A DNA stretch of 64,000 nt from Burkholderiales bacterium (GCA_020248665.1 JADCHE010000011.1:26018-90017); one strand, 5' to 3'. Numbered from the stretch's first letter, positions 1 through 8,913 are shown. A program made the numbers and translations. The notes: generated by a model not told the origin, from the sequence alone.

Positions 1-48
1 CTACCATCGCGTGGTGCGCGGCGACTCGACCGCGCCCCTGAGGAGATC

Positions 49-966
49 ATGGTGGAACGGATCGGATTCGTCGGCCTCGGCCGGATGGGGCGGCCGATGG
101 CCGCGAACCTGCTGAAGAAGGGCTTCGCGCTGACGGTGCACGACATCGACCCGCGGCCGGTGCGCACGCTGGTCGAGGCGGGCGCCACCGCGGCGGCCGA
201 CGTCGCGCGGGTGGGCCGCGATTGCCGTATCGTGATCACGATGCTGCCGACCGCGGCCGAGGTCGAGCAGGTCGCGCTCGGGCCCGGCGGCGTGCTCGCG
301 CACGCGGCGCCCGGCACGCTGCTGATGGACATGAGCACGATCGACCCGCTCGCGACCGACCGGATCGCCGCGGCCTGCGCCGCGCGCGGGATGACGATGG
401 TCGACGCGCCGGTCGGCCGGCTCGCCGAGCACGCCGACCGCGGCGAGTCGCTGTTCATGGTGGGCGCGAGCGACGCCGACCTGGCGCGCGTGCGGCCGCT
501 CCTCGACGCGATGGGCACGACCGTCCTGCACTGCGGCGGCGTCGGCACCGGCGGGCGCACCAAGCTCGTCAACAACTACGTCGCGATCACGCTCACGCAG
601 GTCAACGCCGAGGCGATCGCGCTGTCGCAGCGGCTCGGCCTGGACCTCACCCGCACGCTCGCGGTGCTGCTCGGCACCTCGGCCAACAACGGGCAGCTGC
701 GGATGAACTTCCCGAGCAAGGTGCTCGCCGGCGACGTCAGCCCGGGCTTCACGATCGACCTCGCGCACAAGGACCTGGGCCTGGTGCTCGGCGCCGCGCA
801 CGCGACGCGCGTGCCGATGCCGGTCGCGGCCGCGGTGCACGAGTCGTACAGCCTCGCGCGGGCGAGCGAGTATGGCGGGCAGGACTTCTCCTCGATCGTC
901 GACGCGCTGTGCGACCACGCGAAGATCGAGCGGCCGCGCGTGCCGGCGGGCTGGAAGCCGGCGTGA
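49..966 (+). CDS. YihU-like NAD(P)-dependent 3-hydroxyacid dehydrogenase (sulfolactaldehyde reductase-like)
   Basis: This 305-residue protein belongs to the beta-hydroxyacid dehydrogenase family. Residues 5-13 carry the Rossmann motif GFVGLGRMG. The substrate loop reads PVGR at 121-124, and the catalytic lysine sits in TKLVNNY (Lys172, Asn175, Asn176). From memory of E. coli YihU, these match its sulfonate-binding Arg123 and its Lys171/Asn174, and the C-terminal IDLAHKDLG block also resembles YihU. It would interconvert an aldehyde and a hydroxyacid in the cytoplasm with NADH. The start follows an AGGAGA ribosome site at 41-46. No other sulfoquinovose gene is nearby, so sulfolactaldehyde as substrate is an inference; tartronate semialdehyde or hydroxyisobutyrate are alternatives. 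Confidence 0.85.
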   Translation: MVERIGFVGLGRMGRPMAANLLKKGFALTVHDIDPRPVRTLVEAGATAAADVARVGRDCRIVITMLPTAAEVEQVALGPGGVLAHAAPGTLLMDMSTIDPLATDRIAAACAARGMTMVDAPVGRLAEHADRGESLFMVGASDADLARVRPLLDAMGTTVLHCGGVGTGGRTKLVNNYVAITLTQVNAEAIALSQRLGLDLTRTLAVLLGTSANNGQLRMNFPSKVLAGDVSPGFTIDLAHKDLGLVLGAAHATRVPMPVAAAVHESYSLARASEYGGQDFSSIVDALCDHAKIERPRVPAGWKPA

Positions 967-1027
967 GCGGGGCGCGCCGCCGCGGCGGCGCCCCGGCGCG
1001 CGCGCTCAGCGCGCGCTCAGCGCGTGA

Positions 1028-2419
1028 TCAGCGCGTGAAGGACCACGTCCACCGGCCCGGGCCGTCCGGGGCCGACAGCGTGCCCTGCATCGCGCCGTCG
1101 CGCAGCGGCTGGAACGCCTCGGTCGTGCCGAACCACGCGATCGGCATCGTCCGCGTGGCCGAGGCCTTCGGGCAGACGAAGCGCAGCGGCATCGGTTTCA
1201 TCCCGAAGCCGCGATAGGCGACCGGCTGGCCGTCCGGGCCGAGCTTGAGCTCGAGCTCGCCGTCGGCCTCGGTGATCGGGGCCTGCTCCTCGAGCGTGCA
1301 GTCGCGCTGCCGGCCGGTCACCTTCACCGTCCCGCTCGCGACGAACTCCGTCTTCGAGCCCGGTTTCGCGGTCCAGACCACGTCCGCGACCGATCGCACC
1401 GTCCGCGAGCCCTCGCTGCTCTCGAAAGTCACCTGCCCGGCCCAGCCGTCGTGGATCTGCACGGTCGCGGTCGACAGCACCTTCTGCCGCGCGCTCGCGC
1501 GGCCGACGAGGATCTGCGCGGACACGGTCACTGTGTCGGGCGACGGCACGCTCGCCGGCGCGGTGTAGGTCGCCGTGCTCGCGCCGCCCACCGTGCCCTT
1601 CTGCGGCGAGCCCCCGGGCGTGCCGTCGACCGCCCAGCCGCTCGCCCGAGGGCCGATCGGCGAGAGCTCGGGCTCGTCGCAGGCAGCGATCCGCTTCGGG
1701 ACCGTGTAGGTCTCGCCGTCGACCGTGAAGGTGCCGGTCTGGGTCACGCACTCCTTCACCTCGAACCGGACGGTGCCGCCGACCTTCACGCGGGCCCGGG
1801 CCGGGCGGATCTGCCAGCCGGAGACGAGCGACCAGTCCGAGAAGGACGCGGTCCTCACGGTCACCGTCCGCGCCGCGACGTCGCGCACGAACGCGTCGTC
1901 GCCGTCCTCGAACGCGCCCCATCGGCCGTCCTTCATCCGTCGCGCGATGGCGAGCGCCTCGAACGCCGTGCCCTCGAGCGACGCGTCGTCGGCCTTGAAG
2001 ACGAGCGACACCGGCTGCGCGAACCGCGCGCCGCCCGCCTCGATGCGGTAGCCGGCCCCGACGCCGCCGTGGGCGGTGTTGGCGATCGGCGTGATCGACA
2101 GCTCCGTCGGCGCCGGCAGCGCGCCCGCCGGCACCTCGACGGACAGGCGTCCGTCGGCGGATCCGAGCCGGCCGCCCTCGGGCCCGATGCGGCGCCGGAC
2201 GGCTGGTCCGGCGGCCTCGCCCGCCGGCGTGGCGTGCTTCGGGTCCGACAGGTCGGGCGGGGGCTGCTTCGGGGCCGGGGGCGGGGCCGGTGCGGTCGCC
2301 GCGGCCGGCGCGCCCGCCGCCGCGGACGTCGCCGCCGGGGGCGCCGGATCCTTTCCGCAGGCCGCGAGCATCGCGGGAACGACGAGCCAGAGCCCGGTGC
2401 GGGCACGATCGAAGGCCAT
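1028..2419 (-). CDS. Putative lipoprotein with ZU5-like domain
   Basis: This 463-residue protein starts with a short hydrophobic leader ending in LAAC at about residue 20, a lipobox predicting a lipid-anchored protein. An Ala/Pro-rich linker follows to about residue 75. Next comes a segment with the ZU5-like pattern of glycine-rich turn, DGRLSVEVPAGAL, and an FSDWSL motif around residue 195. The C-terminal half is beta-rich with several cysteines and was not recognised. It is a single gene between a plus-strand dehydrogenase and a divergent acyl-CoA dehydrogenase. ZU5-like modules occur in bacterial surface proteins, but no specific function can be given. Confidence 0.7.
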   Translation of the reverse strand: MAFDRARTGLWLVVPAMLAACGKDPAPPAATSAAAGAPAAATAPAPPPAPKQPPPDLSDPKHATPAGEAAGPAVRRRIGPEGGRLGSADGRLSVEVPAGALPAPTELSITPIANTAHGGVGAGYRIEAGGARFAQPVSLVFKADDASLEGTAFEALAIARRMKDGRWGAFEDGDDAFVRDVAARTVTVRTASFSDWSLVSGWQIRPARARVKVGGTVRFEVKECVTQTGTFTVDGETYTVPKRIAACDEPELSPIGPRASGWAVDGTPGGSPQKGTVGGASTATYTAPASVPSPDTVTVSAQILVGRASARQKVLSTATVQIHDGWAGQVTFESSEGSRTVRSVADVVWTAKPGSKTEFVASGTVKVTGRQRDCTLEEQAPITEADGELELKLGPDGQPVAYRGFGMKPMPLRFVCPKASATRTMPIAWFGTTEAFQPLRDGAMQGTLSAPDGPGRWTWSFTR

Positions 2420-2484
2420 GGAGGCGAGTCCTCGCTGAAACGGGCTCCGGTGATCTTAACCGCGCCCCGCGTACGATGTGCGTC

Positions 2485-3648
2485 ATGGACACGACCGCCG
2501 CAGGAACGCCGGGAGGCGACGCCGACCTCGACGCGCTGCTCGCCCGCGTCGCCGCGTTCGCGCGCGGGGTGGTCGCGCCGGCCGCGCCCGCGTGGGAGCG
2601 CGATCGACGGATCGGCCGCGAGGCGATCGTCGAGGCGGCCGCGCTCGGGCTGTGCCGCATCGAGCTGCCGCGCGCACATGGCGGCCTCGGCCTGCCGTTC
2701 TCGGCGAAGGCGCGGATCGTCGAGGTGCTCGCCGGCGCCGACTTCGCGTTCGCGTTCTCGCTGGTAAACACCGGCAACGTCGCGACGAAGCTCGCGCGCG
2801 AGGCGCCGCCCGAGGTCGCCGCACGCTGGGTGTCCGAGCTCGCCGCGGGCCGCGCGATCGGCTGTACCGCGCTGACCGAGCCCCAGGCCGGCTCCGACTT
2901 CGCGGCGATCCGCACGACGGCGACGAAGGTGCCCGGCGGCTGGCGGCTCGACGGCGAGAAGGCCTGGATCACCAACGCGTCGGACGCCGACGTCGCGGTG
3001 CTCTATGCGCAGACCGAGCCCGGCTCGGGAGCGAAGGGCGTGGCCGGCTTCGTGATCGACGCGCACCGCGCGGGCTTCGTGCGCCGGCCGCCGTTCGCGC
3101 TCGCCGGCCAGCATGCGATCGGCGCGGGCGGCTTCGCGCTCGACGGCTATCTCGCCACCGAGGCCGAGCTGCTGCAGCCCGCGGGCCGCGCGTTCAAGGC
3201 CGCGATGGCGTCGATCAACGGCGCGCGGACCTACGTCGCCGCGATGTGCTGCGGCATGCTCGACGAGGCGATCCGCGTCGTGCGCGCGTACGGCGGCTCG
3301 CGCCACGCGTTCGGCGTGCCGCTCGCCGACCACCAGGGCTGGCGCTGGGTCGCGGCCGAGGCGAGCGCCGAGCTCGCGGCGGCACGGGCGCTGGTCCGCG
3401 AGGCGGCGGCCCGCATCGACGCCGGCGCCGACGCGCAGCTCGTCGCTGCGCAGGCCAAGCTCGTCGCGACGCGCACCGCCGAGCGCCAGCTGCCGCGGCT
3501 CGCGCAGGCGATGGGCGCCGAGGGCCTGCGCGAGCCGTACCCGTTCGGCCGGCACCTGCACGGCGCGCGCGTCGCGTCGTTCGTCGACGGCTCGAGCGAG
3601 ATGCTGCTCGAGCGGATCGCCGCGGTGCTGCGCGCCGCGCCGACCTGA
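2485..3648 (+). CDS. Acyl-CoA dehydrogenase family protein
   Basis: This 387-residue flavoprotein is of the acyl-CoA dehydrogenase type. The N-terminal helical domain is followed by the FAD-contact segment CTALTEPQAGSDFA near residue 130 and by KAWITNA. The C-terminal four-helix domain carries the QAMGAEG block. The family oxidises acyl-CoA to enoyl-CoA, normally with a glutamate base in a YEG(T/S) motif. Here that place reads FVDGSSE, with Asp368. I chose ATG 2485; an in-frame ATG lies 9 bases upstream at 2476. The upstream lipoprotein gene is divergent. The substrate is unknown, and the altered base may mean an atypical substrate or a non-dehydrogenase role. Confidence 0.85.
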   Translation: MDTTAAGTPGGDADLDALLARVAAFARGVVAPAAPAWERDRRIGREAIVEAAALGLCRIELPRAHGGLGLPFSAKARIVEVLAGADFAFAFSLVNTGNVATKLAREAPPEVAARWVSELAAGRAIGCTALTEPQAGSDFAAIRTTATKVPGGWRLDGEKAWITNASDADVAVLYAQTEPGSGAKGVAGFVIDAHRAGFVRRPPFALAGQHAIGAGGFALDGYLATEAELLQPAGRAFKAAMASINGARTYVAAMCCGMLDEAIRVVRAYGGSRHAFGVPLADHQGWRWVAAEASAELAAARALVREAAARIDAGADAQLVAAQAKLVATRTAERQLPRLAQAMGAEGLREPYPFGRHLHGARVASFVDGSSEMLLERIAAVLRAAPT

Positions 3649-3679
3649 GCGTCGCGGCGCCCGGCCCGGCCGTACCGGG

Positions 3680-4147
3680 TCAGTCCCGGACCTGGACGAT
3701 GGTCTCGACCTCGACGGCGATCTGCATCGGCAGCGCCGCCATGCCGACCGCCGAGCGTGCGCCGCGGCCGCGCTCCTCGCCGAAGACCTGGACGAGCAGG
3801 TCGGCGAAGCCATCGATGACCTTGGGGTGCTGGTCGAAGTCGGGCGCGCTGTTGACCATGCCGAGCGTCTTGACGACCCGCTCGACGCGGTCGAGCGAGC
3901 CGAGCGCCGCGCGGATGTTCGCGAGCATGTTGAGCCCGACGATGCGGGCCGCCTCGCGGCCCTGCTCGAGCGTCACGTCGGCGCCGACCTTGCCGGCGAC
4001 GAAGCTGCCGTCGGGTCGCCGCGGGCCCAGGCCCGACAGGAACAGCAGGTTGCCGACCTGCACGCTCGGCACGTAGGTGCCGATCGGCTTCGAGGCGGGC
4101 GGCAGCTCGATGCCGAGCTCGGCGAGGCGTCGTTCCGGATTCGTCAT
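3680..4147 (-). CDS. RidA/YjgF-family protein
   Basis: This 155-residue protein matches the Rid family, which hydrolyses reactive enamine/imine intermediates released by PLP enzymes. Family features include GNLLFLSGLGP near residue 30, the NMLANIRAALG helix, and the conserved arginine in GARSAVGMAALP near residue 130. The N-terminus is about 20 residues longer than the shortest Rid proteins, which suggests one of the divergent Rid subgroups. It starts at ATG 4147, is divergent from the EamA transporter, and lies tail-to-tail with the acyl-CoA dehydrogenase gene across 31 bp. A PLP aminotransferase lies 1 kb away, so a damage-control role is plausible but inferred. Confidence 0.88.
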   Translation of the reverse strand: MTNPERRLAELGIELPPASKPIGTYVPSVQVGNLLFLSGLGPRRPDGSFVAGKVGADVTLEQGREAARIVGLNMLANIRAALGSLDRVERVVKTLGMVNSAPDFDQHPKVIDGFADLLVQVFGEERGRGARSAVGMAALPMQIAVEVETIVQVRD

Positions 4148-4222
4148 CGGGTCTCCTCCGCGATCGTGACACGGGTGGCGCGGGCGTCGGAGGCCCGCGG
4201 GTCGCGTGCCATCATACCGACC

Positions 4223-5116
4223 GTGCACGCGACGTCGACCGCTTCCCCGCCCGCCGCCGCGATCCGCGCGAACGCGCGCGGGATCCGCCTGATGGTCGCG
4301 GCGATGGCCTGCTTCATCGTCAACGACACGCTCGTCAAGATCGCGAGCGCGTCGCTGCCCTCGGGCCAGCTGATCTTCGTGCGGGGGGCGATGGCGTCGC
4401 TCCTCGTGCTCGCGGTGATGCGGGCCTCCGGCGTCGAGGCCCGGATCGGGCAGCTCGCGCGCGGCTGGGTCGCCGGGCGCGCCGCGATCGACGCGTTCGC
4501 GAGCCTCGCCTACCTGATCTCGCTGTTCCACCTGCCGATCGCGAACGCGACCGCGATCAACATGGCCTCGCCGCTGTTCATCGTCGCGCTCGCGGTGCCG
4601 CTGCTCGGCGAACGCGTGGACGCCCGCCGCTGGGGCGCGATCGCGGTCGGCTTCGTCGGCGTGCTGCTGGTGATCCAGCCGCGCGTCGAGGGCTTCAATG
4701 CGTTCGCGCTGCTGTGCCTCGGCGCCACGATGCTGCATGCGCTGCGCGACTTCGCGACGCGCAAGGTGCCGGCCGGCATCCCGTCGCTCGCGGTCACGCT
4801 GTCGACCGCGGTCGCGGTGATGCTGCTCGCCGGCCTGCTCTCGCTGTTCCAGGGCTGGGTCGCGATCGGCGCGCGCGAGTGGGCGCTGCTCGCGACCGCG
4901 TCGGTGTTCCTCGCCACCGGCTACCACTGCATCATCCGCAGCGTGCGCGCGGGCGACGTGTCGGTGGTCGCGCCGTTCCGCTACAGCGGCCTGCTGTTCG
5001 CGCTGGTGATCGGCTGGGCGGTCTGGGGCGACGTGCCGAACGCGCTCGCCTGGGTCGGCATCGTCGCGCTGATCGCGGCGGGGCTGTACCTGATCCGGCG
5101 CGAGCGGGCGCGGTGA
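4223..5116 (+). CDS. DMT-superfamily EamA transporter
   Basis: This 297-residue membrane protein has about ten hydrophobic helices in two EamA repeats. Examples are residues 25-45, the ANATAINMASPLFIVALAVPLLGE segment of the first repeat, and the VVAPFRYSGLLFALVIGW segment of the second. Members export amino acids, nucleosides or other metabolites across the inner membrane. I used the GTG at 4223, which gives a normal family length; an ATG about 70 bases downstream would trim the N-terminal cytoplasmic tail. It ends 46 bp before the aminotransferase gene and may be cotranscribed with it. The substrate cannot be told from sequence. Confidence 0.87.
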   Translation: MHATSTASPPAAAIRANARGIRLMVAAMACFIVNDTLVKIASASLPSGQLIFVRGAMASLLVLAVMRASGVEARIGQLARGWVAGRAAIDAFASLAYLISLFHLPIANATAINMASPLFIVALAVPLLGERVDARRWGAIAVGFVGVLLVIQPRVEGFNAFALLCLGATMLHALRDFATRKVPAGIPSLAVTLSTAVAVMLLAGLLSLFQGWVAIGAREWALLATASVFLATGYHCIIRSVRAGDVSVVAPFRYSGLLFALVIGWAVWGDVPNALAWVGIVALIAAGLYLIRRERAR

Positions 5117-5162
5117 GCGGCGCGCCGTATCATCGACGGTCGTCCCTCGCCGTCCCGTCCGC

Positions 5163-6428
5163 ATGAACCCCCCCGACCCCGCCGACTTCGTCGCCCCCGC
5201 CTACCGCAGCATCGGCGAGTCGCTGGTGCGCGAGCTCGGCAAGCTGATGGTCGACCCGGCGATGATCTCGCTCGCCGGCGGCTACCCCGGCCCCGAGCTC
5301 TTCGATCGGGAGGGCCTGCGAGCGGCGGTCGACGAGGCGCTGCGCGAGATGCCGGTGCCCGCGCTGCAGTACGGCCCGACCGAGGGCCTGCCGGGGCTGC
5401 GCGAGCAGGTCGCGCAGCTGCTCGGGGCACGCGGCACGGCGGCCTCGGCCGGCGACGTGCTGGTCACCGGCGGCTCGCAGCAGGGCTTCGACCTGCTGGT
5501 ACGCACGCTGCTGCGCGCAGGCGACGCTGCGCTCGTCGAGCGCCCGACCTACACCGGTCCGCTGCGCGTGCTGAAGGTCGCCGGCGTGCGTACGCTCACC
5601 GTCGGCGTCGACGCGCACGGGCTCGACGTCGACGAGCTCGAGGCGATGCTGCGCGATCCGGCGACGCCGCGTCCGAAGCTGCTGTACGTCGTGCCGACGT
5701 TCGCGAACCCGAGCGGCGCGACGATGCCGCGCGCCCGGCGGCTGAAGCTGCTCGCGCTCGCGGTCGAGCACCGCTTCGTGATCGTCGAAGACGATCCGTA
5801 CGGGCAGCTGCGCTTCGAGGGTGCACACGAGCCGCACATCGCCGGCCTGGTCGACGAAGTGCCGGGCTCGAAGGCCTGGACGGTGCACCTCGGCAGCTTC
5901 TCGAAGATCGTCGCGCCGGGCCTGCGGCTCGGCTACACCGTCGCGCCGCCGCGGATCCGCACGGCCTGCGTGCTCGCCAAGCAGCTCGACGACATCTCGA
6001 GCCCCGGCTTCACGCAGGCGACCGTGCAGCGCTACGTCGCCGCGGGCCGGCTCGACGCGCACCTGCCGAAGATCGTCGCCGCGTACCGCGAGCGTGCGAA
6101 CGCGATGCGCGACGCGATCGCCGGGCACCTCGCCGACCGCGTCGAGTTCAACATCCCGCAGGGTGGCATGTTCATGTGGGGCCGGCTGCGCGACGGTGCG
6201 AGCACGCGCGAGCTGCTGCCCTTCGCGATCGAGCGCAAGGCGACCTTCGTGCCGGGCGACATCTACTACGCCGAGCGCGCCGACCCGTCGTCGATGCGGC
6301 TGTCGTTCGCGACGCCGTCGCCCGCCCAGATCCGCGAGGGCGTCGCGCGGATCGGCGCCGCGATCGAGCGGATGGGCGAGCCGGGCGCGGTGCCGCCGGC
6401 GTGGCCGTCGGTCGCGGCCGCGCGATGA
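5163..6428 (+). CDS. PLP-dependent class I/II aminotransferase (LysN/MocR-domain type)
   Basis: This 421-residue protein is a fold-type I aminotransferase without a DNA-binding domain. Seen motifs are ISLAGGYPGPELF near residue 37, the cofactor-cradling LVTGGSQQGFDL near 100, PTFANPSG near 180, and the Schiff-base lysine in SFSKIVAPGLRLGY near 242. The set resembles 2-aminoadipate or branched-chain/aromatic transaminases related to LysN. It would transfer an amino group between an amino acid and a 2-oxoacid in the cytosol. The ATG at 5163 lies 46 bp after the EamA exporter, and an export-plus-transamination unit is possible. The amino acid substrate is not determinable. Confidence 0.88.
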   Translation: MNPPDPADFVAPAYRSIGESLVRELGKLMVDPAMISLAGGYPGPELFDREGLRAAVDEALREMPVPALQYGPTEGLPGLREQVAQLLGARGTAASAGDVLVTGGSQQGFDLLVRTLLRAGDAALVERPTYTGPLRVLKVAGVRTLTVGVDAHGLDVDELEAMLRDPATPRPKLLYVVPTFANPSGATMPRARRLKLLALAVEHRFVIVEDDPYGQLRFEGAHEPHIAGLVDEVPGSKAWTVHLGSFSKIVAPGLRLGYTVAPPRIRTACVLAKQLDDISSPGFTQATVQRYVAAGRLDAHLPKIVAAYRERANAMRDAIAGHLADRVEFNIPQGGMFMWGRLRDGASTRELLPFAIERKATFVPGDIYYAERADPSSMRLSFATPSPAQIREGVARIGAAIERMGEPGAVPPAWPSVAAAR

Positions 6429-6477
6429 GGCGCGCCCGCGCGCATCCCGTCCGCATGGCCGCCCGAGGACGCGCCGC

Positions 6478-7110
6478 GTGAGCGGTCGCCGGCCGAGCGG
6501 TCCCGCGGGCCGGGCACCGCGCCCGGCCGCGCGCGCGAGCGAACCGGCGGTGCCGGCCGAGGCGCGCCCGCGCAACCATTTCTTCGCGCTGCTGCCGCCG
6601 CCGCCGGTGCGCGACGCGCTCGCCGCGCTCGCGCGCACGCTGCCCGACGTGACCGGCGGCCGCGCCGAGCCCGCGCGCCGGCTGCACATGACGCTGCTGT
6701 TCCTCGGCCCGCTGCCGCCCGGCCACGAGAACGCGCTGCGCGCGGCCGGCGACGCGGCCCGCGCGGCGACCGGGCCGTTCGCGGTCGCGCTCGACCACCT
6801 CGGTCGCTTCCCGCGCAGCGACGTCGTGTGGGCCGGGCCGTCGTCGCCGCCCGAGCGCGGGTTGCCGGCACTGCACGCGGCGCTGCGCCGCGCGTGCGCG
6901 GCCGTGCCGACCACGCGGCCGCTCGGGCCGTTCTCGCCGCACGTCACGCTGCTGCGCAACGCGGCCCGCGACGCGGCGCCGCCCGAGGAGCCGGTCGGCC
7001 CGTGGCGCTGGACCGCGGACCGCTTCGTGCTGCTGCGCACCGACCCGTCGCCCGAGGGGCGGGTCTACACGCCGCTCGGCGAGTGGCGGCTGCGCGAGGA
7101 CCTCGCCTGA
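6478..7110 (+). CDS. thpR: RNA 2',3'-cyclic phosphodiesterase (2H family)
   Basis: This 210-residue protein has the two HxTx signatures of the 2H phosphoesterase fold, LHMTLLFLG near residue 70 and SPHVTLLR near 155. It is the ThpR/LigT family, which hydrolyses 2',3'-cyclic phosphates on RNA and was first described as a 2'-5' RNA ligase. The most upstream usable start is GTG 6478. This gives a roughly 30-residue basic, low-complexity N-terminal tail before RNHFFALLP, where the fold begins. A second in-frame GTG near 6550 would remove most of that tail. It follows the aminotransferase by 49 bp. Confidence 0.85.
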   Translation: MSGRRPSGPAGRAPRPAARASEPAVPAEARPRNHFFALLPPPPVRDALAALARTLPDVTGGRAEPARRLHMTLLFLGPLPPGHENALRAAGDAARAATGPFAVALDHLGRFPRSDVVWAGPSSPPERGLPALHAALRRACAAVPTTRPLGPFSPHVTLLRNAARDAAPPEEPVGPWRWTADRFVLLRTDPSPEGRVYTPLGEWRLREDLA

Positions 7111-7144
7111 GGCGTCGCCTCGGAGCGACCCGAGCGCCCCCCCG

Positions 7145-7340
7145 GCGCCGCTCCATCAGCCGCCAGACAGCGGTCACCACCATGCCCTCGTCGGCCGACG
7201 GGATGTCGCGCGCGATGAAGGGGTTCGACGTGTCGACCGCCGGCCCGCGCGAGCGCCTCGTTGAAGGCGGCCCGGTGCAGGTGCCCGGTGTCGGCCAGGG
7301 TGCCGTCGACGTCCCGGATCAGCGCGCCGAGGCCGGTGCT
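7145..7340 (-). pseudogene. Remnant of a HAD-family hydrolase (CbbY-like)
   Basis: Read on the minus strand from about 7340, one frame gives LGALIRDVDGTLADT followed by HRAAFNEALARAG. This is the DxD nucleotidase motif and first helix of a CbbY-type HAD phosphatase, with Arg in place of the usual Phe before DVDGT. Homology stops after about 30 residues. A second frame then reads IARDIPSADEGMVVTAVWRLM to about 7150, which I could not place. No start codon or full domain remains. Between 7111 and 7725 I see no intact gene, only this remnant and a short tandem repeat. Confidence 0.5.
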
Positions 7341-7494
7341 CGCGGGGGGGACTCCTGTCGGGGCGGGTGGAGGAGGTTCACCGATCGTGCGCGGTCCGGG
7401 CCGCGCCGGCGCGGTCCCGGAGCGGTTCAGCGGGGCAACGGCGCGGCGGCGGTTCCACGTTCGGCCGTGCGGTCGGCGGGCCGGGGCGCTCGGA

Positions 7495-7524
7495 TCCGGG
7501 TCGGAGCGGTCCGGGTCGGAGCGG
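7495..7524. repeat. 15-bp tandem duplication
   Basis: The unit TCCGGGTCGGAGCGG occurs twice back to back without mismatch, inside the 615-bp non-coding stretch that also holds the HAD remnant. It looks like a recent slippage duplication in decaying sequence. No function is proposed. Confidence 0.8.
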
Positions 7525-7725
7525 CCGGGACGCCCATCGGGCAGGGTGCCGGAACAGCCCTGCGACGATCTGGCGGGTGTGAACGCCCACATCCAAATGC
7601 GAAAGCGCCGATCCGGCGGGCGGTGCGACGATCGGGGTCGTCCGGGACCACCCGCGCGCCGCGGGCCGCCTGGCCGCGCCCGCGGCGACAATGCTGGCCC
7701 GGCATCCCCGCGCGCAGGAGGCGCG

Positions 7726-8913
7726 ATGCGTCGACCGACCCGTATCCTCCGCACGACGGCGCTCGCGGCAGCCGCGCTGCTCGCGCTCGGCGCGGCCGCG
7801 ATCCAGCTCTCGGGCCACGGCTACTTCTGGCGAGCGCTGGCGGCCACCTACCTGCAGGGCCACACGACCGCGCACATCGACGATGCGTCGAACTTCGCGC
7901 AGCGCACGATCGCCGCCGGCGCGCCGCGGCCCTGGCCCACCGACCCGCGCCTCAACCGCGACCCGCTCGACCCCGCCACGCTCGCCCACCTGACGAAGCA
8001 CGGCACCGCCGCGTTCCTGGTCGCGCAGGACGGCGCGCTGCTGCACGAGTCGTACTACGCGCCGTACGACGCCGACAGCCGCACCAACTCGTTCTCGGTC
8101 GCCAAGACGATCACCACGATGCTGGTCGGGCTGGCGGTGCGGGAGGGCATGGTGTCGGGCTTCGACGCGCCGCTCATCGAGCGGCTGCCCGAGTACGCCG
8201 ACGATCCGCGCGGGCGCCGCGCGACGGTTTCGCAGCTGTCCGCGATGAAGGCCGGCCACGACTGGGACGAGCACTACTACCTGCCGCTCAACGTGACCAC
8301 CGAGCTCTACTTCGGCGGCGACGCCGCGGGCCTCGTGCTGCGCCGGGGGTTCGAGCGCGACCCGGGCAGCGCGTTCGAGTACAGCAGCGGCTCGACGCAG
8401 CTGATCGGCGTGTTCCTGCAGCGCGCGCTCGCCGCGCGCGAGCCGGGCCTGACGATCGCCGAGCACCTGTCGCGAGGCCTGTGGAAGCCGCTCGGCATGG
8501 GCCGCGACGCGATCTGGACGCTCGACCGCGCGGGCGGGGTCGGCGGTATCGAGCGCACCTACTGCTGCGTGTTCGCGACCGCGCGGGACTTCGCGCGCCT
8601 CGGGCAGCTGCTGCTGCAGGACGGCGAGTGGGACGGCCGGCCGCTGCTCGACCGCGCCTTCGTCGAGCGGATGCGTACGCCCGATCTGGTGCCGTACTAC
8701 GGCCACTCGCTGTGGATGGACCTCGGCTGGACGCACCCCTTCTGGTTCATGCAGGGGCACCAGGGCCAGTACGTGATCGTCGTGCCGTCGAAGCGGCTGG
8801 TGGTGGTGCGCACGGGGCGGTTCCGCGACCTGCGCACCAAGGGGCCGAACGGCGTCGTGCCCGCCGAGGTCTACCGGTACGTCGAGCAGGCGGTCGCGCT
8901 CGCGGCGCGCTGA
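7726..8913 (+). CDS. Serine hydrolase, class C beta-lactamase fold
   Basis: This 395-residue protein has an N-terminal hydrophobic segment (residues 8-28), a signal peptide or membrane anchor. The SxxK catalytic motif is SVAKT (Ser124, Lys127). A YSS triad candidate lies in FEYSSGSTQ, and the KTG-like position is replaced near the C-terminal HQGQYVIVV strand. The pattern fits esterases, 6-aminohexanoate-dimer hydrolase-like enzymes and other penicillin-binding-protein-fold hydrolases of the periplasm. The start is supported by AGGAGG at 7716-7721. It is a lone gene, ending 103 bp from the convergent coaA. A true beta-lactamase role is not indicated. Confidence 0.85.
   Translation: MRRPTRILRTTALAAAALLALGAAAIQLSGHGYFWRALAATYLQGHTTAHIDDASNFAQRTIAAGAPRPWPTDPRLNRDPLDPATLAHLTKHGTAAFLVAQDGALLHESYYAPYDADSRTNSFSVAKTITTMLVGLAVREGMVSGFDAPLIERLPEYADDPRGRRATVSQLSAMKAGHDWDEHYYLPLNVTTELYFGGDAAGLVLRRGFERDPGSAFEYSSGSTQLIGVFLQRALAAREPGLTIAEHLSRGLWKPLGMGRDAIWTLDRAGGVGGIERTYCCVFATARDFARLGQLLLQDGEWDGRPLLDRAFVERMRTPDLVPYYGHSLWMDLGWTHPFWFMQGHQGQYVIVVPSKRLVVVRTGRFRDLRTKGPNGVVPAEVYRYVEQAVALAAR

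Noticed and set aside
1..918. Long open frame on the minus strand opposite the YihU-like gene, and many similar long frames elsewhere
   Set aside because: Arg/Ala/Pro/His-rich translations with no family motif, lying exactly opposite or in another frame of clear genes; an effect of high GC content that removes stop codons.
7726..8913. Antibiotic-resistance beta-lactamase
   Set aside because: SxxK and YxS are shared by many esterases, and the third motif is not KTG; no resistance context.
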